DNA from: Nilaparvata lugens
Lineage: Eukaryota > Arthropoda > Insecta > Hemiptera > Delphacidae
Assembly: GCF_014356525.2 (NCBI RefSeq)
Contig: NC_052505.1
Span: 47,269,969 to 47,333,968 of the forward strand
Length of the DNA stretch: 64,000 nucleotides
Direction: 5' to 3'
This document shows, in pieces, positions 31,886-43,599 of the stretch. The notes under the pieces were generated by a model. The model was not told where the DNA came from. It ran no database searches and saw only the letters and a program-made list of their open reading frames with translations. A program made the position numbers and the translations under genes. How positions within the stretch are numbered: position 1 is the first letter of the stretch; each line of letters begins with the position of its first letter.

Positions 31886-33373
31886 ACTCACAAAGTCACT
31901 AAACGATTACTAAACAATTGATAAGTGACGCTTCCGAAAACCTTGTGTATTATACTTGAATATGTTCTTGAGGATAGTGAATACCCACTGTAATTCTTTA
32001 AATAACCTACTGTAACCACAAAGGTTTTGTGTGAAAACAGCATGTGAATAGGCACCTGAAATTTTTCGGGATGTTTTAACAAAGATCAGATGTTTTACTT
32101 ATTGATCAAACAAAAAAATCGAATATCAGATCAGATGTTTCAACAGAGATTTATGAAAATTTTTCATATTTTGAAAATTTTAGGAGAGTTTACTGTTTTT
32201 CCAGTATCTATATTGGATTTTTTGATCCAAGAACAGGTGGTTAATAATATAATTAATTTCGAACCTAGGGCCGAAAATGTGCGTTTACCGGCTCGAAATC
32301 GGTTTCAAGTCCGAGGCCGGTAACAGATTTCGAGCCAGTAACACATAATTTTGCCCGTGGCGCTAACGCTATTTTTCACCACACCAAATGAAAAACAATA
32401 TTTATATGAGAATAATTGTTATTAGGCACTTCTGAAAGCAAAATGAATGATCATAGCTCAAGCAAATCTGAGGTAATCCTAATATCAGGAAATCGTAGTT
32501 CCAAGTAGTTTCAAAATTATCCACCAGGTTTAGTGGTAAACGCAGTGGTACTCTAAGTCTAAGACTGGAGACAACTACATTCCTTGTTTCTTAGAGGTTA
32601 GAAGTTCTATTAAACTCTGAAAATTGAATTTGAATAGTTTATAATATCTTATTTGTATTTCATTCATCCAAATAAAATGCTATTATCTTATTACCGAGTA
32701 CTTTATTCAATTCTTGAAGCATAAACTGATTTTGTTTCATGAACTATTTTGTGAAAACTTTGACATCAAAATCATCAAATCAGGATCAGCCGACATCCAA
32801 GGTTACTTTACAGCCCTAGGGCCGTAAAATTTTACCGACCTAGATAGAAAACGATCACTTTCAGCTTCCATTATGACGTACGAAAACCAGCTCATTACAT
32901 TAAAGTGTGGCGAAAATAGAATTATCCATCTAATCATCTATGATTCAATTCAAGGTACTTCTAGGCTCATCTACATGGCTACAAAGCAGTCGCGGACTGA
33001 AATTCCTGGGTCGATTTACCCATGGCCAATCTATAATGTTGATACAATCTATATAGTCACTGGTTATATTGTAAATAGCCATCTATTGGCTATGCGCATC
33101 TATTGATCTGCACTCCGTCAGATAATCATGAGAATTTAATTTGTTAATAGATCTTAATTCAACACTTAAATTTATGAAGTGAATAAAATATAATTTATTA
33201 TTGAATTGCTTATAAATTTATTGTGGATATTTTCCGTGTCCAATGATTGTGGATTCAATTTTAGTTTAATATATGAACTACATAATATTATATAGGCTAT
33301 GCATCCTTATAACTGAAAATTAAAGTTATTCAATCTATTTGTCATTTGAATTTCACAATATTTCGATTTCAAA
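31886..33373. other. Upstream region of the candidate gene, with a hairpin
   Basis: No supported exon. It holds the inverted repeat at 32285-32341, and a second small palindromic stretch (CAGCCCTAGGGCCG) near 32811. A promoter for the candidate gene would be expected in or beyond this stretch, but no clear TATA and initiator pair was found. Confidence 0.3.
32285..32341. repeat. Hairpin with 16-bp arms
   Basis: TTACCGGCTCGAAATC (32285-32300) and GATTTCGAGCCAGTAA (32326-32341) pair with one mismatch around a 25-base loop that is GC-rich for this region. It may be the end of a foldback element. Confidence 0.7.
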
Positions 33374-33383
33374 TCTATATATA

Positions 33384-33657
33384 CAGGGTGTCCCACCAAG
33401 GTTGTAACAGCCGTTGACCATAGATTCTCCTCGACATTTCTGACAGAAAATGTTCAGTGAACGCTTTTCCTATCGAATTTAGTTTTCGACTTATTGAGTA
33501 TTTAATGACCAGAAGTAGGCATATTCTGAAAATATCGAAAAATCAATATATCTCGGAAACTAAGGTCGATAGGAAAACGTTTACTGAACAGTTTTCGTCA
33601 GAAATGTCGAGTAGAATCTATGGTTAACGGTTGTTACAAACTTTGTGGGACACTCTG
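33384..33657. mobile_element. Mariner-type MITE (274 bp) nested in the Helitron
   Basis: The ends CAGGGTGTCCCACCAAGG and CTTTGTGGGACACTCTG are flanked by TA on both sides. The inverted repeats run about 110 bases inward with scattered mismatches (CCATAGATTCT, CTCGACATTTCTGAC, TTTTCCTATCG in both arms). TA target duplication and lack of coding fit a Tc1/mariner-derived MITE. Confidence 0.85.
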
Positions 33658-33829
33658 TATAAAAGCGAAATAGCACTCACTGACTGACCGACTCACTGAT
33701 TCACTCACTCGAAGAACTAAAAATCTACCGGACCAAAAACGTTCAAATTTGGTAGGTATGTTTAGTGGCCCTTTAGAGAGGCGCACTAAGAACGGATTTG
33801 AAAAAAAATCCAAAGATCGCCCAAAATCT

Positions 33830-34340
33830 GCGTTTTCCAGCGTTTTTAGCGATTTCTCAGCTTTATCGAGAACAAATGGACAGAAAATCTTCAAATTAAG
33901 TACAGAAGATCAGCTAGGGTGCAATAATGTTGTATTAGAAGGAATTTGCAATAACGTCAAAGATACGTTCATAATTAGCGTTTTTTTGCTTTTTTACAGA
34001 TTTATCGAGTACAAATGAACAGAAATTGTTCAAATTTAGTACAGAAGCTAAGTTAGGGTGTAATAATGTTGTGTTGGAAGGAATTTGAAATAACGCCAAA
34101 GATACGCCCAAAATCTGCGTTTTTCCAGCGTTTTTTGCGCTCTCTTAGCTTTTTCGAGAACAAATGAACAGAAAATGTTCAAATTTACTACAGAAGCTCA
34201 GCTGGGTGTAATAATGTTGTGTTAGAAGTAATTTGAAATAACGCAAAAGATACACCCAAATATAGCGTTTTTTTGCGTTTTCTCAGTTATTTTTTCAAGT
34301 AATAGACAGAAAAATTTTCAAATTTGGTACAGAGGTAAGC
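33830..34340 (+). repeat. Minisatellite, four ~140-bp units
   Basis: The marker ACAAATGAACAGAAA.TGTTCAAAT recurs at about 33871, 34011, 34160 and 34296, with intervening GTAATAATGTTGTGTTAGAAG and GATACGCCCAAAATCTGCG blocks. The 3.15-kb tandem duplication starts inside the last units. Confidence 0.8.
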
Positions 34341-34574
34341 TAGGGTCTAAAAATTAGACTAGGCTAGGTGACTTTAATATTTCATCGGAGACATGCCCAA
34401 ACTCAGCGTTTCTCCAACGTTTTTCTCAGCTTTTCTGCGTCTTCTCAGTACTTTGACTTTCTGATGGAATGAAGCATGCTCAAATGAAAAATGCAGGCGA
34501 GCGAAGCGAGCCCGCTGATCTTATTTTTGGACGATCCAGTCGGGGGTCCAGGGGGCAGAGCCCCCTTCATATAA

Positions 34575-34790
34575 TCCATATAAAGGAAGGAATTGGCTTA
34601 TACTTACATGTACAGGATAGGAAGGAAATACACTATTGATGTTGTTATCACTTATGAACTACAGAATTCGCACCTATACATAATTATAGTTTCTGAATTT
34701 ACCGAGTATCCTATGGATATAGACTGGATGTTTTTTTTTCTGTGTCATGTAACCCGCCAGCCAGCATCCCGTGTATTTTTATGATAATAA
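34575..34790 (+). mobile_element. Helitron-like start block
   Basis: ATCCATATAAAGGAAGGAATTGGCTTATAC (split here by the hairpin tail on its left) resembles the start of the Helitron at 7034 (GGAAAGAACTGGCTTATACA). It could be the 5' end of the element whose 3' end is at 36840. It recurs in the second duplication unit at about 37717. Confidence 0.35.
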
Positions 34791-34869
34791 GAAATACAGT
34801 AGTCAGGCATGTTGTGCAGTTGGCTTCCTCCTACCTCCGCTCGCTCACCCACGCTGGACTAGATCAAGT

Positions 34870-35760
34870 TTGACTCTAAACTGAATTATGGAGTAAGTTG
34901 TTGGGGCTCTACTTACATTACCCACTTGAGACCACTTATAACCTTACAAAAATCTATTGTCAGAGCTGTTAAAAAATCAGGAAGATATGAACATGCCTTT
35001 CCCCTTTTTCAAGATATAAAATGCTTGCCTCTAAGATACATAATGTTTTCAAAGTTTTATACCTATTCTTTGTAATGTCTGGAAACAGTGGTCAGGCACT
35101 TTTCAGGGAGAGAACAAATTATCAAACTAGGAGAGTCACTTCTGATCTGCTAAGGCTTCCCAGGTCATATACCACTTGTTTCCAGAAATCGTTTGTATTT
35201 CTAGGTCCGAAATTTTTCAATAATTTACCTTTTGAGGCAAAGAGAATTGATAATAGGAAAATGTTCAAATATTACATTCTTAAATGGCTTAGAAATATCT
35301 TGCCTGATTGTTTAGAACACATGTTTTTTATTCTTTCTTAGTTTTCGACATAATAATTATTATAGTTGTTGAAAATCATATCAAAAAGTAATTAAGCCCA
35401 AACTGGAAATGTATGAGAGGTGAGTGAATGTGTGAGTGTGTGTTTTCATTTTTTTCTTGCCCAAAAAAATTTTTTTTCTTCTTTCTGATTCTATTCAATT
35501 ATAGTATAAGCACTCCTGCTTGCACGCGTTAAGCATTATATGCTTACAGTAAGCTAGAAATATTCTGTTTCAAAAAAGCTTTGTTTTTTTTTCATAATAC
35601 ATCATACACGTAGAGAGCCTTATTACATAAATTATATTTTATACAATTTCTTCAGTGCAATTTGTATTTTATTTCCATTTTTGATGTTTGATGTATTTGA
35701 AATTTTGTATGTATTTGATTTTTGAATCAGAATAAAAACAAATTGAATTTGAATTTGAAT
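34870..35760 (+). pseudogene. 5'-truncated dead LINE fragment, copy 1
   Basis: Translation gives the C-terminal region of a CR1/Jockey-group reverse transcriptase protein: GVSCWGSTYITHLRPLITLQ in one frame, then after a frameshift FVFLGPKFFNNLPFEAKRID and MFKYYILKWLRNI in the frame 35021-35341. These correspond to the segment near residues 835-985 of the intact LINE at 50847. The 3' end has an AATAAAAAC signal and a short TTTGAA repeat tail (to 35760). It is a different family from the LINE at 50228. Confidence 0.75.
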
Positions 35761-36362
35761 AGTGTATAGATACCATCCTTGGGACTAGATACCCTACTTA
35801 CGTCATTGGTTAAAAATATAAAAACTGCCAAAGCTATGTAGAAGCACTGTTCCAAGAAGTTCAAATAATGAGTTTAACTAGTGGAAGTTTCATAATACTA
35901 CTTATAGTTCTATTTCGTGAAATCAGGGCAGTTTTTTAAACGACGATAAAAAAACTCTAAGCTACTTGCATGTTCTAGTAGAACAAAAAGTATCATGGTC
36001 TGGCAATGAGAACCATTCTAGTAACTGGTTTAACGATTCCGTATTTTACATGTTGATGGTTCGCTATAGACAACCAAAGTGTGCTGGGATAGGAAAGTTT
36101 TTGGAAATTCAATAATCCTACTTCAAACAGTCTTTATATTGATTTTCTATTCTCTCATTCATTTATTTCTATAAAGTATCTGGCAACCATGCAATCCAGT
36201 CTCATCTTGAGAAAGTATTTTATTTAAATTGAAATGATTAACATTGATAACAATCTTCATGAGTCAAACAAAAATTCAAGCGGTAAACTGTTCAAATAAA
36301 ATGTGAAATCATTACTTTTTCCAATACTCTTGAATCGCTATTCAGCTAACAACTGTTGAAAT

Positions 36363-36760
36363 GAATGAGGAATCTAAACGCCAGACACTTCAATACCTTC
36401 AACGTGAGCTTCATCCTCTTTAGAGGTAGTATTCTATGCCCCCCAGCTCAGTGTGAAGCGGTGATTTCAATCAATTGCTCCAGAACAAAACAGAGCCTCC
36501 TCAATCACGGTCACTTCACACGGCTTCCTGTCAATATCAAAAGAGATCCTTTTCAAGACGCGCCGGTATTCTCTCGTTTGATAGAGGAGAGCTGGCTGAT
36601 GACATTCAATCGAAATACAAAAAAGCAAAAACTCCATTGGACGGAAAATTGGTTATCAGCTAATTAGCTGAGTTCGAATTTCATATAAAAGAGGAACATG
36701 TTTTCAGAACGATATCACGTAAAAGCGCAACATATAAACATTCAAACATTTAAATATTTA
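36363..36760 (+). pseudogene. Decayed coding-like segment, copy 1
   Basis: Starting at ATGAATGAGG (36361) one frame continues for about 130 codons with only a few stops, including GILSFDRGELADDIQSKYKK and an EFEFHIKEEHVFRTISRK part. Overlapping frames of 100 and 62 codons are less likely. No family is recognised. It precedes a Helitron 3' end, so it could be a captured gene fragment. A near-identical copy is at 39507-39900. Confidence 0.25.
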
Positions 36761-36794
36761 AACATTTAAATATTTAAACATTAAGAGAAATGCC

Positions 36795-36980
36795 AAACCG
36801 TCTACTTGAATCTTAGACCTCACTTCGCTCGGTCATCTAGTAGGTAACCCGTGCTCCGCAAGGGTCTATTTTAAAACTTGACAAACTGAAAACTTGACGT
36901 AATGAAATTTTGAAGAATTGATAACCATCCTCGGGTGATTAAGAATCTATATGCAAAATTTAAAAATAATCAATCCACTG
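36795..36980. mobile_element. Two Helitron 3' ends converging on one CTAG, copy 1
   Basis: From the left, a plus-strand hairpin GACC...GGTC (36816-36834) is followed by ATCTAG and T. From the right, on the minus strand, a hairpin ACCC...GGGT is followed by TACCTACTAG. Both ends use the same palindromic CTAG at 36837-36840. The minus-strand tail resembles the Helitron at 7034-7836 (GATTCTTAAT.ACCGAGGAT block). Confidence 0.65.
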
Positions 36981-38011
36981 TCTAGTAACCCATTGGAATA
37001 TGATACTTAACTTTTTTAATCCACATAATTCAAATCCCGGCACAAGCAAGATATTTTTCTCGGGCCACTCACGTGTTTTGGATGGACATGTTAAGACGTC
37101 GATCCTTGCTGCCTGAAAACAATCGTTAGGTCATGTCAGAGATCAGAGTTACTGAAATGAATCAGGTGTGACTTGCAAACTCTTACACCAGGACCAGACC
37201 TGAGCCAGCCAGGTCACTCTGCATTATTATTATCATCCACACATCCATGCGCAGCTAAGACTTTCCCATGGAATTAATTGGTAGGCCTATGTTATAAGGT
37301 GGCGTCACTTCTGTTTGCATTATATTATAATATGTTCACATAGGAGTGGCGTGGAGTTGATAGAAGTAATTTGAAATAACGCAAAAGATACACCCAAATA
37401 TAGCGTTTTTTTGCGTTTTCTCAGTTATTTTTTCAAGTAATAGACAGAAAAATTTTCAAATTTGGTACAGAGGTAAGCTAGGGTCTAAAAATTAGACTAG
37501 GCTAGGTGACTTTAATATTTCATCGGAGATATGCCCAAACTCAGCGTTTCTCCAACGTTTTTCTCAGCTTTTCTGCGTCTTCTCAGTACTTTGACTTTCT
37601 GATGGAATGAAGCATGCTCAAATGAAAAATGCAGGCGAGCGAAGCGAGCCCGCTGATCTTATTTTTGGACGATCCAGTCGGGGGTCCAGGGGGCAGAGCC
37701 CCCTTCATATAATCCATATAAAGGAAGGAATTGGCTTATACTTACATGTACAGGATAGGAAGGAAATACACTATTGATGTTGTTATCACTCTTATGAACT
37801 ACAGAATTCGCATCTATACATAATTATAGTTTCTGAATTTACCGAGTATCCTATGGATATAGACTGGATGTTTTTTTTCTGTGTCATGTAACCCGCCAGC
37901 CAGCATCCCGTGTATTTTTATAATAATAAGAAATACAGTAGTCAGGCATGTTGTGCAGTTGGCTTCCTCCTACCTCCGCTCGCTCACCCACGCTGGACTA
38001 GATCAAGTTTG

Positions 38012-38903
38012 ACTCTAAACTGAATTATGGAATAAGTTGTTGGGGCTCTACTTACATTACCCACTTGAGACCACTTATAACCTTACAAAAATCTATTGTC
38101 AGAGCTGTTAAAAAATCAGGAAGATATGAACATGCCTTTCCCCTTTTTCAAGATATAAAATGCTTGCCTCTAAGATACATAATGTTTTCATACCTAAAGT
38201 TTTATACCTATTCTTTGTAATGTCTGGAAACAGTGGTCAGGCACTTTTCAGGGAGAGAACAAATTATCAAACTAGGAGAGTCACTTCTGATCTGCTAAGG
38301 CTTCCCAGGTCATATACCACTTGTTTCCAGAAATCGTTTGTATTTCTAGGTCCGAAATTTTTCAATAATTTACCTTTTGAGGCAAAGAGAATTGATAATA
38401 GGAAAATGTTCAAATATTACATTCTTAAATGGCTTAGAAATATCTTGCCTGATTGTTTAGAACACATGTTTTTTATTCTTTCTTAGTTTTCGACATAATA
38501 ATTATTATAGTTGTTGAAAATCATATCAAAAAGTAATTAAGCCCAAACTGGAAATGTATGAGAGGTGAGTGAATGTGTGAGTGTGTGTTTTCATTTTTTT
38601 CTTGCCCAAAAATTTTTTTTCTTCTTTCTGATTCTATTCAATTATAGTATAAGCACTCCTGCTTGCACGCGTTAAGCATTATATGCTTACAGTAAGCTAG
38701 AAATATTCTGTTTCAAAAAAGCTTTGTTTTTTTTTCATAATACATCATACACGTAGAGAGCCTTATTACATAAATTATATTTTATACAATTTCTTCAGTG
38801 CAATTTGTATTTTATTTCCATTTTTGATGTTTGATGTATTTGAAATTTTGTATGTATTTGATTTTTGAATCAGAATAAAAACAAATTGAATTTGAATTTG
38901 AAT
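38012..38903 (+). pseudogene. 5'-truncated dead LINE fragment, copy 2
   Basis: Duplicate of 34870-35760 in the second tandem unit. The frame at 38160-38486 has a two-codon insertion (IP) relative to copy 1 and the same frameshift upstream. Confidence 0.75.
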
Positions 38904-39506
38904 AGTGTATAGATACCATCCTTGGGACTAGATACCCTACTTACGTCATTGGTTTAAAATATAAAAGCTGCCAAAGCTATGTAGAAGCACTGTTCCAAGA
39001 AGTTCAAATAATGAGTTTAACTAGTGGAAGTTTCATAATACTACTTATAGTTCTATTTCGTGAAATCAGGGCAGTTTTTTAAACGACGATAAAAAAACTC
39101 TCTAAGCTACTTGCATGTTCTAGTAGAACAAAAAGTATCATGGTCTGGCAATGAGAACCATTCTAGTAACTGGTTTAACGATTCCGTATTTTACATGTTG
39201 ATGGTTCGCTATAGACAACCAAAGTGTGCTGGGATAGGAAAGTTTTTGGAAATTCAATAATCCTACTTCAAACAGTCTTTATCTTGATTTCTATTCTCTC
39301 ATTCATTTATTTCTATAAAGTATCTGGCATCCATGCAATCCAGTCTCATCTTGAGAAAGTATTTTATTTAAATTGAAATGATTAACATTGATAACAATCT
39401 TCATGAGTCAAACAAAAATTCAAGCGGTAAACTGTTCAAATAAAATGTGAAATCATTACTTTTTCCAATACTCTTGAATCGCTATTCAGCTAACAACTGT
39501 TGAAAT

Positions 39507-39900
39507 GAATGAGGAATCTAAACGCCAGACACTTCAATACCTTCAACGTGAGCTTCATCCTCTTTAGAGGTAGTATTCTATGCCCCCCAGCTCAGTGTGA
39601 AGCGGTGATTTCAATCAATTGCTCCAGAACAAAACAGAGCCTCCTCAATCACGGTCACTTCACACGGCTTCCTGTCAATATCAAAAGAGATCCTTTTCAA
39701 GACGCGCCGGTATTCTCTCGTTTGATAGAGGAGAGCTGGCTGATGACATTCAATCGAAATACAAAAAAGCAAAAACTCCATTGGACGGAAAATTGGTTAT
39801 CAGCTAATTAGCTGAGTTCGAATTTCATATAAAAGAGGAACATGTTTTCAGAACGATATCACGTAAAAGCGCAACATATAAACATTTAAATATTTAAACA
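39507..39900 (+). pseudogene. Decayed coding-like segment, copy 2
   Basis: Copy of 36363-36760 in the second tandem unit, with the same stops. That the stops are shared shows the decay came before the duplication. Confidence 0.25.
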
Positions 39901-39946
39901 TTTAAATATTTAAACATTTAAATATTTAAACATCAAGAGAAATGCC

Positions 39947-40130
39947 AAACCGTCTACTTGAATCTTAGACCTCACTTCGCTCGGTCATCTAGTAGGTAAC
40001 CCGTGCTCCGCAAGGGTCTATTTTAAAACTTGACAAACTGAAAACTTGACGTAATGAAATTTTGAAGAATTGATAACCATCCTCGGGTAATTAAGAATCT
40101 ATATGCAAAATTTAAAAATAATCAATCCAC
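39947..40130. mobile_element. Two Helitron 3' ends converging on one CTAG, copy 2
   Basis: Same arrangement as at 36837, with the shared CTAG at 39989-39992. A third, lone left-hand hairpin (CTTAGACCTCACTTCGCTCG) lies at 47325 without its CTAG. Confidence 0.65.
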
Positions 40131-40435
40131 TGTCTAGTAACCCATTGGAATATGATACTTAACTTTTTTAATCCACATAATTCAAATCCCGGCACAAGCA
40201 AGATATTTTTCTCGGGCCACTCACGTGTTTTGGATGGACATGTTAAGACGTCGATCCTTGCTGCCTGAAAACAATCGTTAGGTCATGTCAGAGATCAGAG
40301 TTACTGAAATGAATCAGGTGTGACTTGCAAACTCTTACACCAGGACCAGACCTGAGCCAGCCAGGTCACTCTGCATTATTATTATCATCCACACATCCAT
40401 GCGCAGCTAAGACTTTCCATGGAATTAATTGGTAG

Positions 40436-40575
40436 GCCTATGTTATAAGGTGGCGTCACTTCTGTTTGCATTATATTATAATATGTTCACATAGGAGTGG
40501 CGTGGAGTTGATAGAAGTGGCACAAAGTCAATGCCACACCAGCGCCACGTCACAGTGTGAATTGGGCCTTAGGCT
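40436..40575 (-). repeat. MITE-like fragment (AGGCCCAATTCA type)
   Basis: Reverse complement: starts AAGGCCCAATTCACACTGTG, then GTGGCGCTGGTGTGGCATTG, then CCACTTCTATCAACTCCACG. It is related to 12780-12905. The 3.15-kb duplication breakpoint TAGAAGT lies within this element. Confidence 0.55.
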
Positions 40576-41769
40576 TAATAGATGACAGCACGTCAGCACC
40601 AATCACAAATCCTTCTCAAGTTCCAAAATCCCCTTCTTCATCCCACTTATAAAAATTGATTGAATGTAAAAACTTTGCACAACCGTTGAAACTTGTTTGC
40701 TACAAAAGTGTATCAGACGAGGTGAGCAGCTCAGCGCCGCCATTTGTAACGTCACGCACTTCAAATTGCAGCCGTCAAATGCTGACTGCCAGTTGAGTTC
40801 TCAGTTTTGCACTCTTGTGAAATGCGATTAATTGAGAGAGTGAATGAAATTTGGTTCAAAGTTTCCCCCCACGTCAGTGCAATCCTCTTGCCGACAGTGA
40901 CGAAGCAGAAGTGGAAGATAATGAGGGTGATGAATCGGGGGATTGGCAAGTAGAAGAGGCAAAACGGAGAAAGGATGAGAGAGAATAGTCCACCGGAAGA
41001 TAATGATCAGTGAAGTGGTGACAAGAAAGACTGGGTTCCCCACCCACTCCACTATAATCCAATTCTCCGATACAAGTTTGCTGCAGGCGAGTAATTATTT
41101 CGCGCGATTTAATTTAAACTTTCTTCCATGCTCATTGTCGATGAATTTCCCACTTTACTTCACTATTTCCTTCCATCCCCTCTAAATTATACTTTGCTGC
41201 TGCACTGGCAAATCTTTGCAACTGAATTATTTGCATTAATTATCTGAAGGTCGTTGAACGAGCTAAACTCAATATCGCCTGGAATCGATGACCTGTAGCT
41301 TTTGAGTCCTTTTAGCTCTTTCGAGTTGAATGAATATAATTATCCTTCATACTCGCGAGGAATAACTTTCAACTTGATAAATTTCTTAGTAAATTTCTTT
41401 AGTATCTTGGTAGTTTTGTATCTTGTGGAAACGTATTCTTGTTTGAAAAAGAACAGTTTTCCTCATGATTGCCATTTCGGCATTTCACATCATCTTTGTG
41501 GAATAATTCAAACACGAGCAACATCTATCAAAACAGTTATCTGATATGATTAATTGAAAATTCTCTCGTTTGCTACCTGATTTGATATCAATGGGCCTTT
41601 GTTCCTGTCCTATACACCTACCAATGACAATGCACCAAATCAAGAACGATTGCTCTTGTTCTCCTCAACGCTGGTGAAAGACCTGCTGATTGTTGAGCTG
41701 TGTTGTGTGTTGCTCTTGATTGTAAATCGATGCTTCAGCTCACATTCATTGAACCTACAAACTCACCTA
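40576..41769. other. Low-copy region with a CpG-containing patch, no supported gene
   Basis: A patch near 40720-40780 contains CAGCGCCGCC and GTAACGTCACG. Several short frames exist on both strands, but none has splice sites that make a convincing exon. Confidence 0.3.
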
Positions 41770-42009
41770 CTAAATGATAAAAAAAGCTGAACTGGAATTT
41801 GGATCAAGAATGGTCTCAAGAGTCAGCTCTAATCGTTTGTGATAAAAAACTAGAGCTGCTTGAACATGTATTGAGTCATCATTGTGATAGTAATCAACAT
41901 TTTCATTGTTGAAAGTGCAAGATCCTAGTAGACTACCACCAGATGATTCTATTCCGTCTAAGCTTTCATTGCGCCAACGGCTCTGAATCATTCTTCCACA
42001 CATGCTCAA
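41770..42009 (-). CDS. Possible terminal exon, unrecognised
   Basis: The frame (79 codons) has a balanced amino-acid make-up (IQSRWRNESLDGIESSGGSL and HVQAALVFYHKRLELTLET) that looks more like protein than its neighbours. A TTTTTTGAG|CATGTG sequence upstream is a poor acceptor. The stop is at 41770. No partner exons were found, so this stays a weak candidate. Confidence 0.2.
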   Translation of the reverse strand: MSMCGRMIQSRWRNESLDGIESSGGSLLGSCTFNNENVDYYHNDDSIHVQAALVFYHKRLELTLETILDPNSSSAFFII

Positions 42010-43599
42010 AAAACATGTCTTTGGTGTCTTGTAATTTATTGTTGCACTTTGTTATTACCATCGAGTCATTCATATTTGATTCATGAATTATCAATGCTTA
42101 TTATTTCAAAAAATCAATTTTCAAAGGTATCAAAGCCAAAAAACCTATAAAGAATTCAAATACATTGAAGGTTGTTGGGGATGAGAAGAGTATCCAGATC
42201 TCTTTTTTAAATCAATCAAATGTATTGTGATAGCTGAGTGATTGAAAAGTATTTCTAAACTATTCATGCAATATGATCATGAATATATTAATCTATTCTT
42301 GGAAATAAACTCTGGATTGTTGTCAGGAGTGAATTAAATATTAATAGTTTAAGTAAAATGTAGCTGAAGAATAAACAATAATATTATTAAATGAAGGTTA
42401 CGGGTGAAAGTGCAGTTGAATAAAAAAACCAGGTGTTTTTGAACTATTATGTAAAAAACTACTCCATTATGTAAAATATCAGCATATTAACAATTTCAGA
42501 ATTCGGGACGGAAGAAAGGCGGTATTGCTCGAACAAATGGGAATGAAGAATAGATTGAGAGGAAGAAAAGAATAGGAAAAAAGGGAAGAATATGCAGTGT
42601 GTATACTTATAATGCATGAAATGTTCAGGGATGGTCGAAGGAAAGCAGATTTGTTGGCACGTCAAACAGCGTGAATTTACGACCAAGACTCTGCTCTGCA
42701 AGTTTGTCCAACCGGGTGAATGACGAAAATCTTACGCAGTAACAATTATTCAGCGCCAGTGTCACATCAACAATGTCAGAGAAAATGAACGAGAACAATG
42801 TTACTCGTTGAAGTAAGTTGTGGGGGCAGCAATCAAATGTTCACATTCAAACGGCGAATATGATTCAATAGAACACACAAGATACTACTTACAAAACTGA
42901 TTGGAGAACGAACTGCAAGCACAGCCAAAAACTGGTCTCTTTTCAAAGTTTAATAATTGATATGCTCCATATGGCCCAGAGATTGTAAATTATGCTTTAT
43001 CACTCTCTAAATTTGAGTTCAATTTTCAGTTGAAAAATTGACTTTCAAGAAACATATTAGATCTACCCGTGGATTGAATATTTCTAAATAGTAACAGAGA
43101 AAACTTATACTGTTAGATATAATTATTTAGATTGTTTCTCTCCACGATATATGTATGAATAATTAATATATGTACAATGTCATACCAATCATTCAAAGAT
43201 TTCCAAAGATGATGAATGCCTCCTCAATAGATTCGCCAATTAATGCGAATGAGGGGATTATCTTAAACGTCGACATTGAGAGGAATCATACGGCCTGTTA
43301 AAAAAAACAGTTTAGCTTGACTGTTACTGGATGATTGATGAGTTGTTTTTTTAAAGGAAAGCTGAATGAAATAGTAATAATTAGTTAACAATATGAGTTG
43401 CTTAATAATAGATTCTATATGTAATTTGAATTGACAATAGTTACCAGTAACTATATGCTACTAACGTATCATTTTTAAAATCAACTCAGGATATGTTGAT
43501 ATATTTTTATTGTAAACAATGTCATGGGTTGCCAGACACAGAAAAAATAAAATAAATATCCTACTGTTCACTACTATTATAACGATCTACGTATTTATG
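42010..43599. other. AT-rich DNA, nothing recognised
   Basis: Short frames only; no element ends, repeats or RNA motifs can be supported. Confidence 0.35.

Larger units (their letters stand above)
33374..34565 (+). mobile_element. Non-autonomous Helitron with internal minisatellite and nested MITE
   Basis: Removing the MITE at 33384-33657 (plus one TA) restores a start TCTATATATATAAAAGCGAA after an A, followed by CACTCACTGACTGAC-type repeats: a common Helitron 5' end. The 3' side has a hairpin GCGAGCGAAGCGAGC (near 34500) and a second one GGGGGCAGAGCCCCC (34547-34563). A clear CTRR end is missing. A minisatellite of about 135-149 bp (four units, 33830-34340) fills the middle. Confidence 0.55.
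34223..37370. repeat. 3.15-kb tandem duplication, first unit
   Basis: The sequence starting at TAGAAGTAATTTGAAATAAC (34223) repeats from 37371 with few differences. The junction and both outer ends share TAGAAGT. The unit carries the end of the Helitron minisatellite, the GGGGGC hairpin, a dead LINE fragment, a decayed frame and two converging Helitron 3' ends. Confidence 0.9.
37371..40518. repeat. 3.15-kb tandem duplication, second unit
   Basis: Nearly identical to 34223-37370, ending with TAGAAGTGGC at 40512. Differences are scattered substitutions, small indels and a change in the number of AAACATTTAAATATTT-type repeats near 39890. The low divergence fits a recent event or an assembly of two haplotypes in tandem. 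Confidence 0.9.
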
